A stretch of DNA of 64,000 bases from Nectonema munidae (lineage: Eukaryota > Nematomorpha > Nectonematoida > Nectonematidae). The notes beneath the pieces are model-generated. The model was not told where the DNA came from. It made no database searches and saw only the letters and a program-made list of their open reading frames with translations. The stretch's first letter is position 1. Every line of letters starts with the position of its first letter. This document shows, in pieces, positions 14,290 through 26,464 of this stretch. The translations under genes were made by a program, and so were the position numbers. The DNA lies in assembly GCA_030549495.1 (NCBI GenBank), contig JAUIRK010000150.1, forward strand, positions 124,001 through 188,000, written 5' to 3'.

Positions 14290-16085
14290 GAATGAGGATC
14301 AAAGTGAAATTTAATGATTATACTAAAATAATGATTTATTGTAATAGACGTTATCTAATTATAAGTTCAATCTTTACTATAATCCTTCGTATACAACTGA
14401 CATAAGAAATTAAATTTGTACAATATGCAAAATATTACTTATATCAATAAAATCATATAGGATATGTATTATAAATTTGAAAAATGATCAGAAATGATGA
14501 TTTTGACAAACTAACAATCAGAAATCAAAAAATTAAATATTTCTTCGCTTATACAAAACGATTAATGCAAATTATAAAAGGAATTGAAGCAAATAATGCG
14601 CGACACACAAGATTTATAGTAATTGCTAATCCGATTAGCATAAACTATTCATGTTACTCCATCTCTCTCCCTCGCTCACTCTCTTTCTCTCTCTCTCTCT
14701 CTCTTTCTTTCGCTTTCTATAAGACATACACTTTAACAACTTCATTTTTTAAATGTAAAAATGATGAGCCATAGTTCTTATAAGAACTATTTTATTTATG
14801 GCATTGATATGTTGAACGCCTCTAAATAGGCCTTAGCGAATTTGCAAGAACTGGGAAGAAACATTGAAATTTTGGGGAAAAATTTGTATAATTAGAATTT
14901 ACTTTTGAAGTCATCTAAAATAAGCAATCACAGAAAACATCATTTCATTTGAATTGGTGTTCTGCATATACATGTCAAGAAACGGAAGCAATATCAAAAT
15001 ATCTTTATCACATCATTTTAGGACTCATGTCTTAGCAAACCAATATCCAGGTTGGTTATCACTATTCCTGCATTATTGCGAGTTGAAAGGTGCTGGATTA
15101 GCCTTTTTTGCGATTAGACATGTATTATGGTAAAATACGCCCAACTTAAAAACAAATCAATTTATCTTGAATTAAACATTTTAAATTTTACTTTTAAACT
15201 TTTTTTATTACAATTTAATAAAAATATTTTGATTAAACTTTCCTCTAATACTTTTTCTAAACATTAAAAAAAACTTTCAAGTTTTTGATAACGAAATCCG
15301 TGCCTGATTACAAATAGTTCCGAATTACTGATTGATTTTATTTTGTATTATGCCAAATTCTTAACTATAAACAAATAACCATAATGTGGTCTTCATCACC
15401 AAAATTAGAACTCAAGTTTGTATTTTGATTTTAATACTTTAATAAGATTTTTGCCATCCATATGTTTCGCTATGGAACATCTGTTTCGCGATATTATAGG
15501 GATTTTAATAATTACTTTAAGTTTTATAATTAATTTAACTAATAAGCATGAATAATAATTAATTAATTGAAGAATCAAAGAATCTTTATTCTTTTCCGAA
15601 AGTCAAAGCCTTAGGTGCGAAAAATACTTAAATGATGATGAGGTCAGTTAAAAGCCAATAAAGTTAGTTTTGGTTTTTCAACACCACTTCTTCTAAAATA
15701 AGTTAATAATGTTATTTTCTAAAGTTTTTGTAAAAGAAGTTTAGCTCATTACCTTCACAAAAGTCAACGTTAAGGTGATATGGGGTCTATTTAAATAATA
15801 CTCCGTTTTTTGTAGGAGATCTTGATTTTGAAAGAATTTCAGAAGGTAACAAGCAAAGAGAAAATTTTTAGCAATTTGGAAACGACTTTTATATATTTAG
15901 AAAGAGACTTCAAAAGAACTAGAAAATGATTATTTCATTTTTTAATTATTTAAAGTCAACATAATTAATAAATTTATAACTGAATTAATTAATGACTTTG
16001 AACAATCTATTTTTAAACAAATCTAAGACGAAAAGTATGCCTTTCACAAGGTTGAAGTGTAGTTTTGACGTATTTGGAGATACTG
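14290..16085. other. Gene-free AT-rich stretch with a CT-rich tract
   Basis: No supported gene. A pyrimidine tract of CTCT and TTTC repeats lies at about 14660-14720. Short open frames around 14484-14774 run through this tract and are not considered coding. Confidence 0.4.
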
Positions 16086-16093
16086 ATATAGAG

Positions 16094-16325
16094 CAGGGTT
16101 TTTGAACCAGTGCTGCATGCACCACTTGTAGTGCGAGATTTCTTTCCGAGTTGTGCGAGAAGATATTTTCAAAAAACCAAAATTTTGAATTTTATGAAAT
16201 TTTTTATCAAAAATTTTTTTAAAATATTTTTTTCATTAACTTTTTTGAAAATTTTTGTTGGAGTGGTGCGAGGGAAAAAGATTTCTTTTTAATGGTGCGA
16301 GCTGAAATAAGGTTTAGAAACACTG
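16094..16325. mobile_element. hAT-type MITE with 8-bp target duplication
   Basis: A 232-bp element is bounded by imperfect inverted ends: left CAGGGTTTTTGAACCAGTG, right (reverse complement) CAGTGTTTCTAAACCTTATT. It is flanked by the exact 8-bp direct repeat ATATAGAG at 16086-16093 and 16326-16333, the duplication length of hAT transposons. The GTGCGAG motif recurs near both ends (TAGTGCGAG, GTGGTGCGAGG, ATGGTGCGAGC), possibly transposase sites. It has no transposase and must be mobilised in trans. Confidence 0.88.
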
Positions 16326-16333
16326 ATATAGAG

Positions 16334-17166
16334 GGTGTGAGCCATTTCAATTTTTTACAAGTTATATTGGAAAGACCATATGGATCTTTAACTATAATAG
16401 TTTGTTTGGTTTGCTAGATGTATTATAAAGAAATCTAAAGAAATTTTACCTGTTAAAGTAAATACTTTTTCTGTTCAAAACTTTAATGTTGTCTCATTTA
16501 GCACATTGATTTAGAAATTTAGAAATTAGAAAAAATTAGAAAAAAGTAGAAAGATTTGAAATTTGTTGTAAATGTGCTAAAAAAAGTAAAGAACTTTTGG
16601 AACTAGTTGACTCATATCATCTTTCCTTGGCCAAGGTTTATAAAAATTTTAAGTAACATCTCATCTATCATAAAAGATGTTGTACCTTCAACTATTTTTC
16701 CTATCAATGATTCAATGTATGAACTCTGACATTTTTCACGAATTTAAACACAACATTAATTTTCTTTTTTCTTCTTCAAGTTTTTTATTGGGTCATGGCA
16801 CGCGGTTTTTAGGGGCATTTTTATTCGTACTACTGAGGACATTCAATTAGGTTCAAAATTATAATTGTTTTGCTGTATATATGGTATACAATATAGACAT
16901 ATTTTTTACATATTATTTTTTATGTATTCTGTATTTAAATTTCTCCTTCTTCTTAGTATAGGAAAAATTTTGAACTTCGAGCCAACAAAGTTTTAACTGG
17001 TAAACTATTTTATCCCTCGTTTTGCGCCTTTGAGAAAGTTAAAAAATGAATACAGTCTATTTAAAATTCATTAAGCAAGGTTTTGTTAAGTATATTTATT
17101 CAATATTTGACAATGTAGGTAATGCCACGTAAAAATTCGAATGTTGAAATTTCTTCATTTTAAAGT
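16334..17166. other. Gene-free AT-rich stretch
   Basis: No gene or transposon end was recognised between the hAT MITE and the MULE remnant. Confidence 0.35.
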
Positions 17167-18420
17167 CTATGTTTTAAAGTTTGAATTCTTCCTTTCATTT
17201 CTTTGGCTTTTTAACGTGTAGTCTCTTTTTCGCCAGATAAATGAGCAGTCAACGCAGTTCTTGCATACTTTCTTCCTGTTGAATGCCTGAAGGATGTGGG
17301 GAACCATATTATATGTTCGGAATTGCTCGGTGCCATCTAATGTGTCCACTTTAAGGTCTTTTTTTCATTCCCCGGGGAAAGAGGATCTCGTAATTTTTGA
17401 AAATTTCTCCGGGGATTCCCCGGGGAAGAAAAAGCGATTTTTTTACAGTAAAAACTGTTCAGAAAAGAAAATTTAAAAGTCTCATATAAGATTTTTATTG
17501 AAAAAAATTTAAATACATAAAAGATTTATGTTTTAAAAAAATATCTAAGAAAAATTAGAGCGTTCAAAGTTTCATCATTCAACTGGTTTCTTATTTTTGT
17601 AGAAAAATAACCCATTGACGAAAACACTCTTTCGGCATCCACAGAAGTTGGTTTTATGCTCTTTAAATTTTTGAATAAAGTTTCTAAAACTTCGGGCCTC
17701 CTATTTGTTTCTAAATAAAGGTCAAATGTTTTTTTCATTATTTCCTCTATGCTTGAAATCTTGCTTTTAGTTTCACGTTCTTCATTTTCATTAATCTTCA
17801 GAAATTCGTCCAATTCCTCCTTCACGCTTTTCTTCTCTGTTTTTTGGTTGCTAACGATTAATGTTTCATCTTTCTTCTCCGTTACTTCGATATTTTTGTC
17901 GTCGGATTCGACAAAAATTTTTTTTCAAAAATTCCCCGAGGAAATTTAAAAATTTTTTTCGAAGACGAGGATTTTGAAATTTCACGATTCCTTGGGGACT
18001 CCAGGACGAGGAATCTCGGGGTGGACATCCTAGTGCCATCATTCATGCTTTTTCGCGCTTCTTGGTAAACAATCAGTCGAACTTTGTTCAACACTCCAAA
18101 TCATTGGTTAAAATAAAAGCGGCTTTCTTCTTCCTCGTATTCTTTGGGGCCTTCCAAGGTATTTATCTTCAAAATAACGGTATAATTCTTCCATCTTTTG
18201 CTCTATTTGAAGATCTTCAAGTGTATTCAGCAATTCTTCTAATGCTTGGGCTATTTCTTCAGGGGGGTAGGTATGCTAATGCCGCAAGCAATTTGCAATA
18301 AAGTCAGGAGTTTGCATCATTAACATAACTATATTTATTAGACCAATACTTTGAATTTTCTTCAAAATTGTTTTATGAAAGATGGAAGAAACATCCTCTA
18401 CATTTTCAAAGACATATAAA
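17167..18420 (-). mobile_element. MULE transposase C-terminal remnant, split by a hAT insertion
   Basis: Read on the minus strand, 18420-18041 encodes a block like YPPEEIAQALEELLNTLEDL, then LYRYFEDKYLGRPQ and MWSVEQSSTDCLPRS, followed after the hAT insertion (17338-18032) by HRAIPNI...YGSPHPSGIQQEE. This order (YFExTYIG, WSVxxRVxxGLPRTNNxxEGWHR, HPxIWxFIxxLxxEQ) is the C-terminal signature of MULE transposases of the FLYWCH-associated type. Stops and frame changes show it is a dead fragment; no N-terminal catalytic part or terminal inverted repeat was found. Confidence 0.8.
17338..18032 (-). mobile_element. Internally deleted hAT transposon with 8-bp target duplication
   Basis: The 695-bp element is flanked by the exact direct repeat GTGCCATC at 17330-17337 and 18033-18040. 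The ends are imperfect inverted repeats: left TAATGTGTCCACTT, right (reverse complement) TAGGATGTCCACC. Subterminal CCCCGGGG-type blocks occur near 17370-17425 and 17930-18020. The minus-strand frame 17825-17526 (99 residues) carries the hAT C-terminal dimerisation signature TSVDAERVFSSMGYFSTKIR followed by LNDETLNALIFLR. The catalytic part is gone, so this is a deletion derivative of an autonomous hAT. It sits inside the MULE remnant. Confidence 0.9.
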
Positions 18421-20100
18421 ACAGCTATTTTTGAACTTGCTATTTTGGTATACTAGCTATTTTGGAACAAACTGTTTTGGACAAGCTATTTACTAGCTAT
18501 TTTGGGACTAGTTGTTTGGGTTGGACCCGTTTGAAAGTGTAACCTACCAACAAAATTAGTAGAAAAAAATGAAGCCCACTTATTGATTATTATATTAAAA
18601 AAAACAAATCATGAAATTTTAATTTTAAAGTCGTGCAGAGAAACTAGAAAATAACACTACACGAACTTTTTTCAACTCACAAACCGACAAAATCTCTTGA
18701 TTTACAGTACTATAAAGATAACATATTAAAGATAAGAAGAAAATGCTATCTATTTCTTACAACTCAAGATAGTATTAATTAATTAAGTTTTGTGGCGTTC
18801 GCACCCATCCTTTAGGATATCGTGGCCCGCCCGGAATGCTGAGTCCAAATCTACATGGACTTTCCATCCCACTAAACACCTATCGGCCCTTGTTACAAAA
18901 GAAATACCTTGTTATATATATTATTTTACAAGAATTTATGTGACAATATATAAACAGAACTGAGTGAAAGATACAATCCTAACGCGAACGCTCCCAATTT
19001 GGGAAACAAACTTATTGTCTAGTGATAGCTTGATTACTAACCACGTAGAATTAGGTCGCTAAAGCTGACCTAACCGAAGGTTTTTATCTAATAAATTGGT
19101 TAGAAAATAAAATTAAATAAATTGAAAAAAATTACTTTAAATATTATGAAACATATACTTATTGTTTAAACGAAAATTATTCATAACACTTTTTAATATT
19201 ATGGGTTTCCTTCCAATGTTCTGTTGTACGAATATCTCTAAAAAAGAACACGGAAATGTATCGTGAAAAGTCATTATTTGAAAATATATACCTTTAATTT
19301 TAACGCCATCTAAATTTCTCTTTGTGTACTTTAAATGAGGCCGTATAGTAAGGTCTGTTCTTTATGAGTGCATAATATGTTTGTTATTAATTCACAACCT
19401 CTAACAGTGACGAAAATAATGAATTCTCTTTCTTTATTTAAATATGTGAAAATAGCATAATCCGTGGCCGTAACTAATCAAGTTAGTAAAGTTTACCAAT
19501 TCCAAAAAACAAATTAGGTAAGGGATACTAATTTTTTCTTTGAGTGTAATGTGTTTTGTATAATTTTTTATACATCAATGTATTCATCATATATTTACAA
19601 GCAATTTTTGAAATATGCTAACTTCAAAGGTACTCATTTTGAATTTTATATACTATACTTGCCTTCTATAGTGATTTTAAGTGATTTTTAATATTTAAAT
19701 TGATTTTAGGATATAATTTCTTAACATATTTTTAGATATGCTTAAATAAGAAAGGTCCATGAGAGAATGTTGAATCCAGACTAAATTTGCTAAAGATATT
19801 AAAAGTCATAAAAATATATTTTTTTTATTAACAACTCAGTTAATTAGTAGGGTAGACTTTTATTAAGAGATTTTTTTTTATAATTTAATCGTTTTTGAAG
19901 CGGACTTTCTGCCAATAACATTCAATCTTAGTGAATGTGAAAATCAATTTATTTCATATAAAAATGTATGAAAAATGATCAATAAATAAAAATTTAAGTG
20001 TTAAATAAAGAAACTTGTTTAAAAGAAAAATTGAATAAACAAATCAAAGATTTCGATAAAAAATCTAATTAAAAAACAGAAAAATTAAAGCATTGCAGCA
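18421..20100. other. Gene-free stretch with AGCTATTTTGG repeats and a GC-richer block
   Basis: At 18425-18515 the motif CTATTTTGG recurs four or more times at irregular spacing. At about 18793-19075 a block of higher GC begins GTGGCGTTCGCACCCATCC and later holds TAACGCGAACGCTCCC, so GGCGTTCGC and GCGAACGC face each other about 190 bp apart. It may be a small repeat or an old terminal-repeat relic, but no family was recognised. The remainder is A/T-rich. Confidence 0.35.
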
Positions 20101-20129
20101 AGAATCAGTTTAGAAATAAAAATTGTAAC

Positions 20130-22400
20130 ATATGTTTGACAAATAAAACAAATATAATAATATACAATGTGGTATTTAAAAAGCATTTTATACAAATTTT
20201 ATCATTTTTTTATGAACGATTAATAAAATATCATAAAAAATTGAATAATTTTTTGAATAAGTCAACTAAAACTAAAATATTAATTAAACATGAAGGAAAT
20301 TTGATCCAGGATACTACTCATATTTCAAATATATTTAATGATAAATTTACCAATGTTATGAATGCTACTCAAGATTTCAATCCACTCACCTTCAGCTTTG
20401 CTAAAAACCATTACTTCAATTTTCATAAGATGTCAATTCAAGATGTTTTACTAGTTGTCAACTCTTTTGAGAACAAAAATTGCGCGGATATCTACAGTTT
20501 TTCTATGAAGCATGTTAAATTTGCTGTCAACTACATTGCTAAGTATTTAGCGATAGCGTTTAATTCTTGCTTAGAGATCGGAGTTTATCCTAATGTTTTT
20601 AAGTTCTCTAAAGTTTCTCCCATTTTCAAAAAAGGTGATAGGCTTGACCCTAACAATTACAGTCCCATAACAATTGTAGCCGCCTTCTCGAAGGTATTTG
20701 AGAAACTCTTATATAAACAAATAATCAATTACTTCAATTTAAATCATCTGCTTTACAAATTTCAGTTTGGTTTTAGAGAAAAGCACAACACTCAACTACT
20801 ATTATTATTATTATGTCTCTTTATCAATGAAATTATTGATAAAAACTTCAATCCGGTCTTGGTGTTTTAACAATCTTTATTGACTTTACTAAAGCTTTTG
20901 ATATGATTCCACATAATGTGTGTCTCATTCAAAAACTAAGTTCGTATGGCTTTCTAGATCAGTCATCATTATCCCTCATCGTGTCGTATTTAAAAGATCG
21001 TCAACAACAGGTTGTTATTGATACTTCTTTTTCTAAAAAAATAAATGTTGTTTCAGGGGTTCCTCAAGGTTCTATTTTGGGCCCATTGCTCTTTTTAATA
21101 CTTCCAAATGAGCTGCACTTATCTAATGAAAAACTGACTTTTTTCACGTTTCTTGATGATCTTACAATAAATACACCTTTTTCTTTGGATGATGAAACTA
21201 TTAGTGTCAATTACTTTAATGATCAATTACATAAGGAGTTTTAAATTGGTGTTCCGTACACAGTATGAAAGTAAATTTCAATAAATCTCAAGCGATGCTA
21301 TTCACAAATAAGAGTGAAACTAAAATTAAACTCGATAATTTCATGTTCAAATGCACTGAATCTTTTGAAATACGAGGTGTTGTCATTGACAATAAACTAA
21401 AATGGGGCTGTCACAGTGCTTGTATTGTGAACAAATTTTCAAGAGTTACTGGTATACTTAAATTTTTTCACAACGCCTTTAGCTTAAAAGTCAAAAAATT
21501 GCTCTATGATTCATTTTTTTATTATATATAAATTATTGTCACATTATTAATCAGATTACAAAAGAAAGCCATGATGTTGATATACAGTGCGAATCTCCTA
21601 TCCCATACAAGCTCACTCTTTTTTGATGCAAAAGTGCTGAAAATTGATGATTTGTATGAGTACAACCTATAGCTTTGATTACTTATAAGTTTTTCAACAA
21701 TCAGCTTCCTGATACGTTTTTAGATGTTTTACATTTTAACCCAATGAAAGGTAGAATGATTTACGAAATAAATTGAAAACCATTCTCCCGTATTATAAAA
21801 GATTGAAATATTATCAAACTATCAAATTTAAATTGGCTGAGTTTTGGAACAATAATAATTGCTATCTAGTCAATTACCTAAGTTTTATTATAAGCGGATT
21901 CAAGAAAAAAATCAAAGAAAGATTCATTGAAAATTATAAAGTTAACTAACTGTTTTTCTTGTAAATTTTCAATCCAATTGGATTCTTGATGTTTCGAACT
22001 GCTTATTGTGAAATTTGGTGTATATTTTTATTAGTGAACGAATGCTTTTTTTTGCAACTATAAAATCTAATCCTAATGTGAATATTATGAATTATCTAAC
22101 ATTGAATTATTATTTTTTTCTTTGTGCAATATCATTTAAGCGGCTCATGGGCCTTTTGGATTGCACAGATTTCTCTCTTTTTTTTATATATATATTTTTT
22201 TTATTGTTGTGTGTCTTTTTGTTATGGTAATTTTAATGTGTCACATTTTGATTTTTCTATATTTTGAGTTATTCTTCTACTTTTTTTTTAATTCATACAG
22301 CTTTGATGGAGTTTGATTCCATTCACTTAAATTACAATCAGTAATACATTATATAATCATTGTGTCACTCATGTTTTGTTTCAAATAAACTTCTTCTCTC
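20130..22400 (+). mobile_element. CR1/Jockey-type LINE, RT domain to 3' end, broken
   Basis: Plus-strand blocks in order: KVSPIFKKGDRLDPNNYSPI near 20610-20670, FSKVFEKLLYKQI, FQFGFREKHNTQ near 20760, then after a frame change IDFTKAFDMIPHN (20880-20920, first catalytic aspartate), SGVPQGSILGPLLFLI near 21055-21100, and FLDDLTIN near 21150 where the YADD box stands. A further frame change leads to VNFNKSQAMLFTN and a decayed C-terminus up to about 21950. The 3' part contains AGCGGCTCATGGGCC near 22139, common in LINE 3' UTRs, and ends without a clear tail near 22400. No endonuclease was found, so the copy is 5'-truncated and carries at least three disruptions. Confidence 0.88.
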
Positions 22401-22845
22401 TCTCAAAATATCATCAATATTTGGTTGTTTAAAAAAGGAATTATGTAGAATTTCTTTGCTTTTAGTGAGAATATGCTTTCAAAATCTTTCAGAAGTGCTT
22501 TCGATAACTTGATGGTGTGGCATGAGAGGGACGATAAGACGTTCGTTTTAAACGTTCGTTAGTTTTTATTTATTTTGATTGTAAATTATCAGCGGAAAAT
22601 ATAAAATGTGATATATTAAGTAGCTATAATATACATTTATTTCAACGCCGTAGAAAATGAAGGAAAGGCATTAAAAAGATATACAAATGGTCCAATTTTT
22701 GGGTCCGTGATCATAAAACCATTTCTTGTGCTGAGTCCATATTTGTTGACAAAAATACTCTTGTAAACAGATTTGTTGGTAGGTTGAGGAATTTTGTAAA
22801 CGCAAGTTGCAATGTAAACTAAGCATGCATATGCTCTTCAAAATG
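22401..22845. other. Gene-free AT-rich stretch
   Basis: Nothing recognisable between the LINE 3' end and the following MITE. Confidence 0.35.
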
Positions 22846-23340
22846 CTAAACCTAGATTTGGCCGAAAGACATTTGGCAAACGGAAATGGAAATGTGAAGG
22901 AGGGTATTTAAGCAAAAGTGCAGATACAATTTTGCATTTTTCCAGACTTCTGCAAACAATAAAATAAAAGTGTTTTACTGTTAAAACACTAAAGCTGAAT
23001 AAAATACAGTAAAATCAAAATCATATTATGATTTTCTAGTAGATAAAATTATACATCACTGAATTTATCTATAAAAGTTATAAATAAAAAAGAAAACAAA
23101 ATGTATTAAGGTGCAAATTTATAGTCAGTCATGTCATAACATAACACATTTGGTCATGTAACTTCGAGTAGATAAGTTATTCATCACATAATTTCTGTAT
23201 ACAAGTTAAGAATAAAAACAAAACAAAATTACGCTGAAGATTTGTATCGAGAAGCTTGCAAAAAAATTAAAGCAAGGTATACAAAAATTGTCAAATCATG
23301 TTCATTTTGGGTAAAAGATCCATTAGGCTAAATGACGACT
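22846..23340 (+). mobile_element. MITE family A, copy 1 (GACATTTGGC ends), decayed
   Basis: The left part reads GATTTGGCCGAAAGACATTTGGCAA with dispersed CATTTGG motifs. The interior (CAATAAAATAA...GTTAAAACACTAAA...TCTAGTAGATAAAATTAT...CATCACATAATTTCTGTATA) aligns collinearly with 60640-60860 in the copy at 60504-61022. The right end (GTTCATTTTGGGTAAAAGAT) is degraded. No reading frame is present, so it depends on another element. Confidence 0.75.
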
Positions 23341-24675
23341 CATGTCTCAAAATTAATTAATCATAAATTTCCTATGGCCCTTTGACGATAAAATCTAAAC
23401 AGGAATTCACTTATACTACAACCATTTTGTTTTTGTGCTTTATCAAGCTTCCTTCATAATATTGAAAAACTTGTCATAAAAAATAAGTAGAAATATATAA
23501 GTAAAATTTTTAATAAGGTTTGATATAATTTTTCATAAATTGGGTTTATAAGAAAACATTTTTCAAGGTCAAGGTTTTTTAATTCAAAACTTTATCATTG
23601 ACAAAAATGTAATGGTTGCTAACTTCAAAAAAATTATGAGAACTCTTTTTTTTTATATCATAACTCTAAACAGTATGAGTTTTTTATAAATTAGTTTCTA
23701 GCTACAATCATTTGACATTCAATAAAATAAAATGGACAGCTACAATAGAGAAAGAGAATGGGTGATATATATATTTGTAAACAGCATTTTACAAGCTCTT
23801 GGTTGTAACATCTTTCCATGGATATATGAGATCACCCGATTAATAGCCCAAAATATCTTTGAAGTTGCAAAAAATATGGCCGTATTTATCAAGTATTGTG
23901 TTGAGTATTTTGCTATCGAGTTATGTATGTGTATGAACATCTTGAAAGTTTCCTAACCCTCTTGCCTTCAAAATAAGGAAAGAATTTTCCAGATCAGGAC
24001 CTTTGGTTATTGATGCAGTTACTCTAAATCAACGTTAAAATATATTCAGTGTTACAAAAACGAATCTTATTTTTCATTTATCCCAAAAAAACCCGTTATC
24101 TTGCCAAAGAAAATACATTATGAAAAAGTTTAAAAATTTTATGGAAGTGTTAAATTCTTATTTCTGTCATTTGTGTTGCAAATCTTTTCAAATTCTTGGA
24201 GTCAAAACACTACAAGCCCGCTCATTCCCTATATACGGCCAAGCCAGTGTTAAATGCATCAATGAAAAGTTCTGTCTTACATCAAGCAAAATAACCCTTT
24301 CCCTACAGAGTGGGTTCCTATCTTTAATGACACTTACTATATTTCAAATGACACTTCACAATGACCAAAAACTTGATAATCCAGGGATAATAGGCATGAA
24401 AAATTGGAATAAAGAGTGTAGCAAAGCTTCATTACATCACTCTTCCATAATACATTCCGCCTGCCTTCCTCTTGGCACCCCACTACCCCTAAAACATGAT
24501 ACAATTTAGTGATAAGGAATGGAAGACATATATACATAGACTCGATGATTTAAAATATAGTATTAGATTTTGTGCTTTAAGGATGATCATCTGTCTATAA
24601 GGATTAGTTTCAAATCTTCCGAATATTTTTGATTGAGCTCATTCCACCTTAAAGTAAGGCCTCTTCGTTTTTTAC
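23341..24675. other. Gene-free stretch, one unassigned open frame
   Basis: Open frames at 23732-23956 and 24120-24509 on the plus strand were examined. The second (129 residues) contains a CHLCC pair but no recognisable domain, and the overlapping reverse frame is also open, so it is not called as a gene. Confidence 0.35.
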
Positions 24676-24931
24676 TTACCCATTAAGTCCCAATGTTCTC
24701 ATTTGGGAACATAAGTAATTTCATCTTCGTCTGCTTTTTTCAATGACTTTGAATATAAATCGTCTGCGTTTTTTTAAATATCGTCTGATTTCTATGGTAC
24801 TTAATGGGTTAAGTACCATAGAAATCAGACGATATCTAAAAAATGCAGACAATTTATATTCAAAGTCACTGAAAAAAGCAGACGAAGATGAAATTACTTA
24901 TGTTCACGAGCATTGTGACTTAATGGGTTAA
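24676..24931. mobile_element. Palindromic dimer of a TTAA-type (piggyBac-like) MITE
   Basis: Two copies of a roughly 130-bp MITE lie head to head, making an inverted repeat with arms of about 125 bp around the 6-nt centre 24804-24809 (ATGGGT between GTACTTA and TAAGTAC). Ends are TTACCCATTAAGTCC at 24676 and GACTTAATGGGTTAA ending at 24931, with a third TTAATGGGTTAA at the centre. TTAA at the ends, followed by CCCATT, is the layout of piggyBac-type elements. The same core (CAGACGATATCTAAAAAA, TTTATATTCAAAGTCA, AAAGCAGACGAAGAT) forms the single copy at 38890-39028. Confidence 0.85.
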
Positions 24932-26450
24932 TGAGTGTGTTCCTAATATAAGTTTGATTGTAAACACAAAATTCTGTAACTTAAAAAAATTCATCAAAGA
25001 TATTTTCGTGGAGTCAGTAAAAAACATTAGATATTTTATTTAATTAACGTGGAATATGTTAGAAATGTTGGTATCGTTTTTTTAAAAAAAAAGAAATATG
25101 CAAATTTATAACTTCGTAATAAAGATGTCTCAAATTTAGCCTAAATGTTATTGACAGATTTTTGAAATTGTGTATGAATAATATACTTCTGCTTAGTTTT
25201 TCTACACTAAAATATTGTAAGTGTGGCCATGCAGGCGTACATATATATGTTTTAGATGGGATGTGATATATATATATACAATTTATTTCTTAAACAAAGC
25301 TTCAACAAAAATAATTTAAATATAAAGAAGAGAAAATGCTTAATATATAGATGAAAGTGTAAGTAAGGATGATTTGGAATATAGATAAATTGAAGTAATT
25401 TGGAAAGAAATCGCAGTACATAATTGTATATGATTTAACTCAAGCGAATACAGATGTAAGAAACAAGATATTTGTATACGAATGAAAATAATCGTTATTA
25501 TCTTGAGCACCAAATGCTGATATATGAGCGTGCAAAGTGATTAAAATTTACAAAAGAGGATGCCAACTTAATACCCTTTAAATTGGGCAATTATTATCAG
25601 GAAACCCATTTCAAGTTTGTAAGTCATTGAAATGAAAATTAAATCAAGTAGACAAAGTATGATTGAAATGATAATATATAATCATGATGATGATGATGTG
25701 GTGACTATGATGATGATGATGATGATGCTGATGATGATGGTGTGATGATGATAAGATTATAATTTTATCAAACCACACTAAAACTTCTTTCTGTGGATTC
25801 ATTCTCTTTCCGCACATATCCAAAATAAAGACAATTTATTATTGTTTTAGTCTGAAGTATCCATTTTTAATTATTCATTATTCCGATAAGGACATTAATA
25901 TCCAAGTTCGTACGTATTATTATATAAGTTTTGCTTTAATTATAACCAAAAATGAAAAAAGTTCAAATATCGAAAGAATTAATGAATACATTTTATTCCT
26001 AAAATAATTAAAGTCATCAATTGAATACTCTAAACTTTATAGACGAGAAAACTAAAGATGTTACAAGTTATGGCAAATAAATCCGCGCCATAAGCTGTGT
26101 GCATTGATGCAATTTTGGCCAAACTTTTCCATAAAATAAATATAATGTTTTTACAAAAAAATTAAAATAATTCAAGAGTCATTAGGTAATATAAGCTTAA
26201 ATTTAAGACTTGCTTCAAAATCGGATTCAATAATTTCGTTCACAAAATTTTCTTTGATCGTAGTAAAAGATTATTACAGAAGTATATAGATTATTATAGA
26301 TCCCCAAAAACTTCAAAAAATCAAAATACAATTTTTTGAAAAATAATAAACTATTCAAGTATCCAAAAAAAAATTACAATTCCACCTTAAATATAAGTTG
26401 AGTATTTTTTTATTAAAATCCAACATAAAATTATTATTTCGACTTAGAAC
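24932..26450. other. Gene-free stretch with a short GAT/ATG microsatellite
   Basis: No gene was found. A GATGATGAT tract with interruptions lies at 25683-25755 (ATGATGATGATGATGTGGTG, then a second run with GCTGATG and GGTGTGATG breaks). Confidence 0.45.
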
Positions 26451-26464
26451 AATGAGTAAAGACA

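Noticed and set aside
18793-19075. Old solo terminal repeat of a retroelement
   Set aside because: The compositional contrast suggested it, but no duplicated flank, no matching second copy and no neighbouring element body were found.
24120-24509. 129-codon open frame on the plus strand
   Set aside because: No recognisable domain, an overlapping reverse frame is also open, and no splice context supports it.
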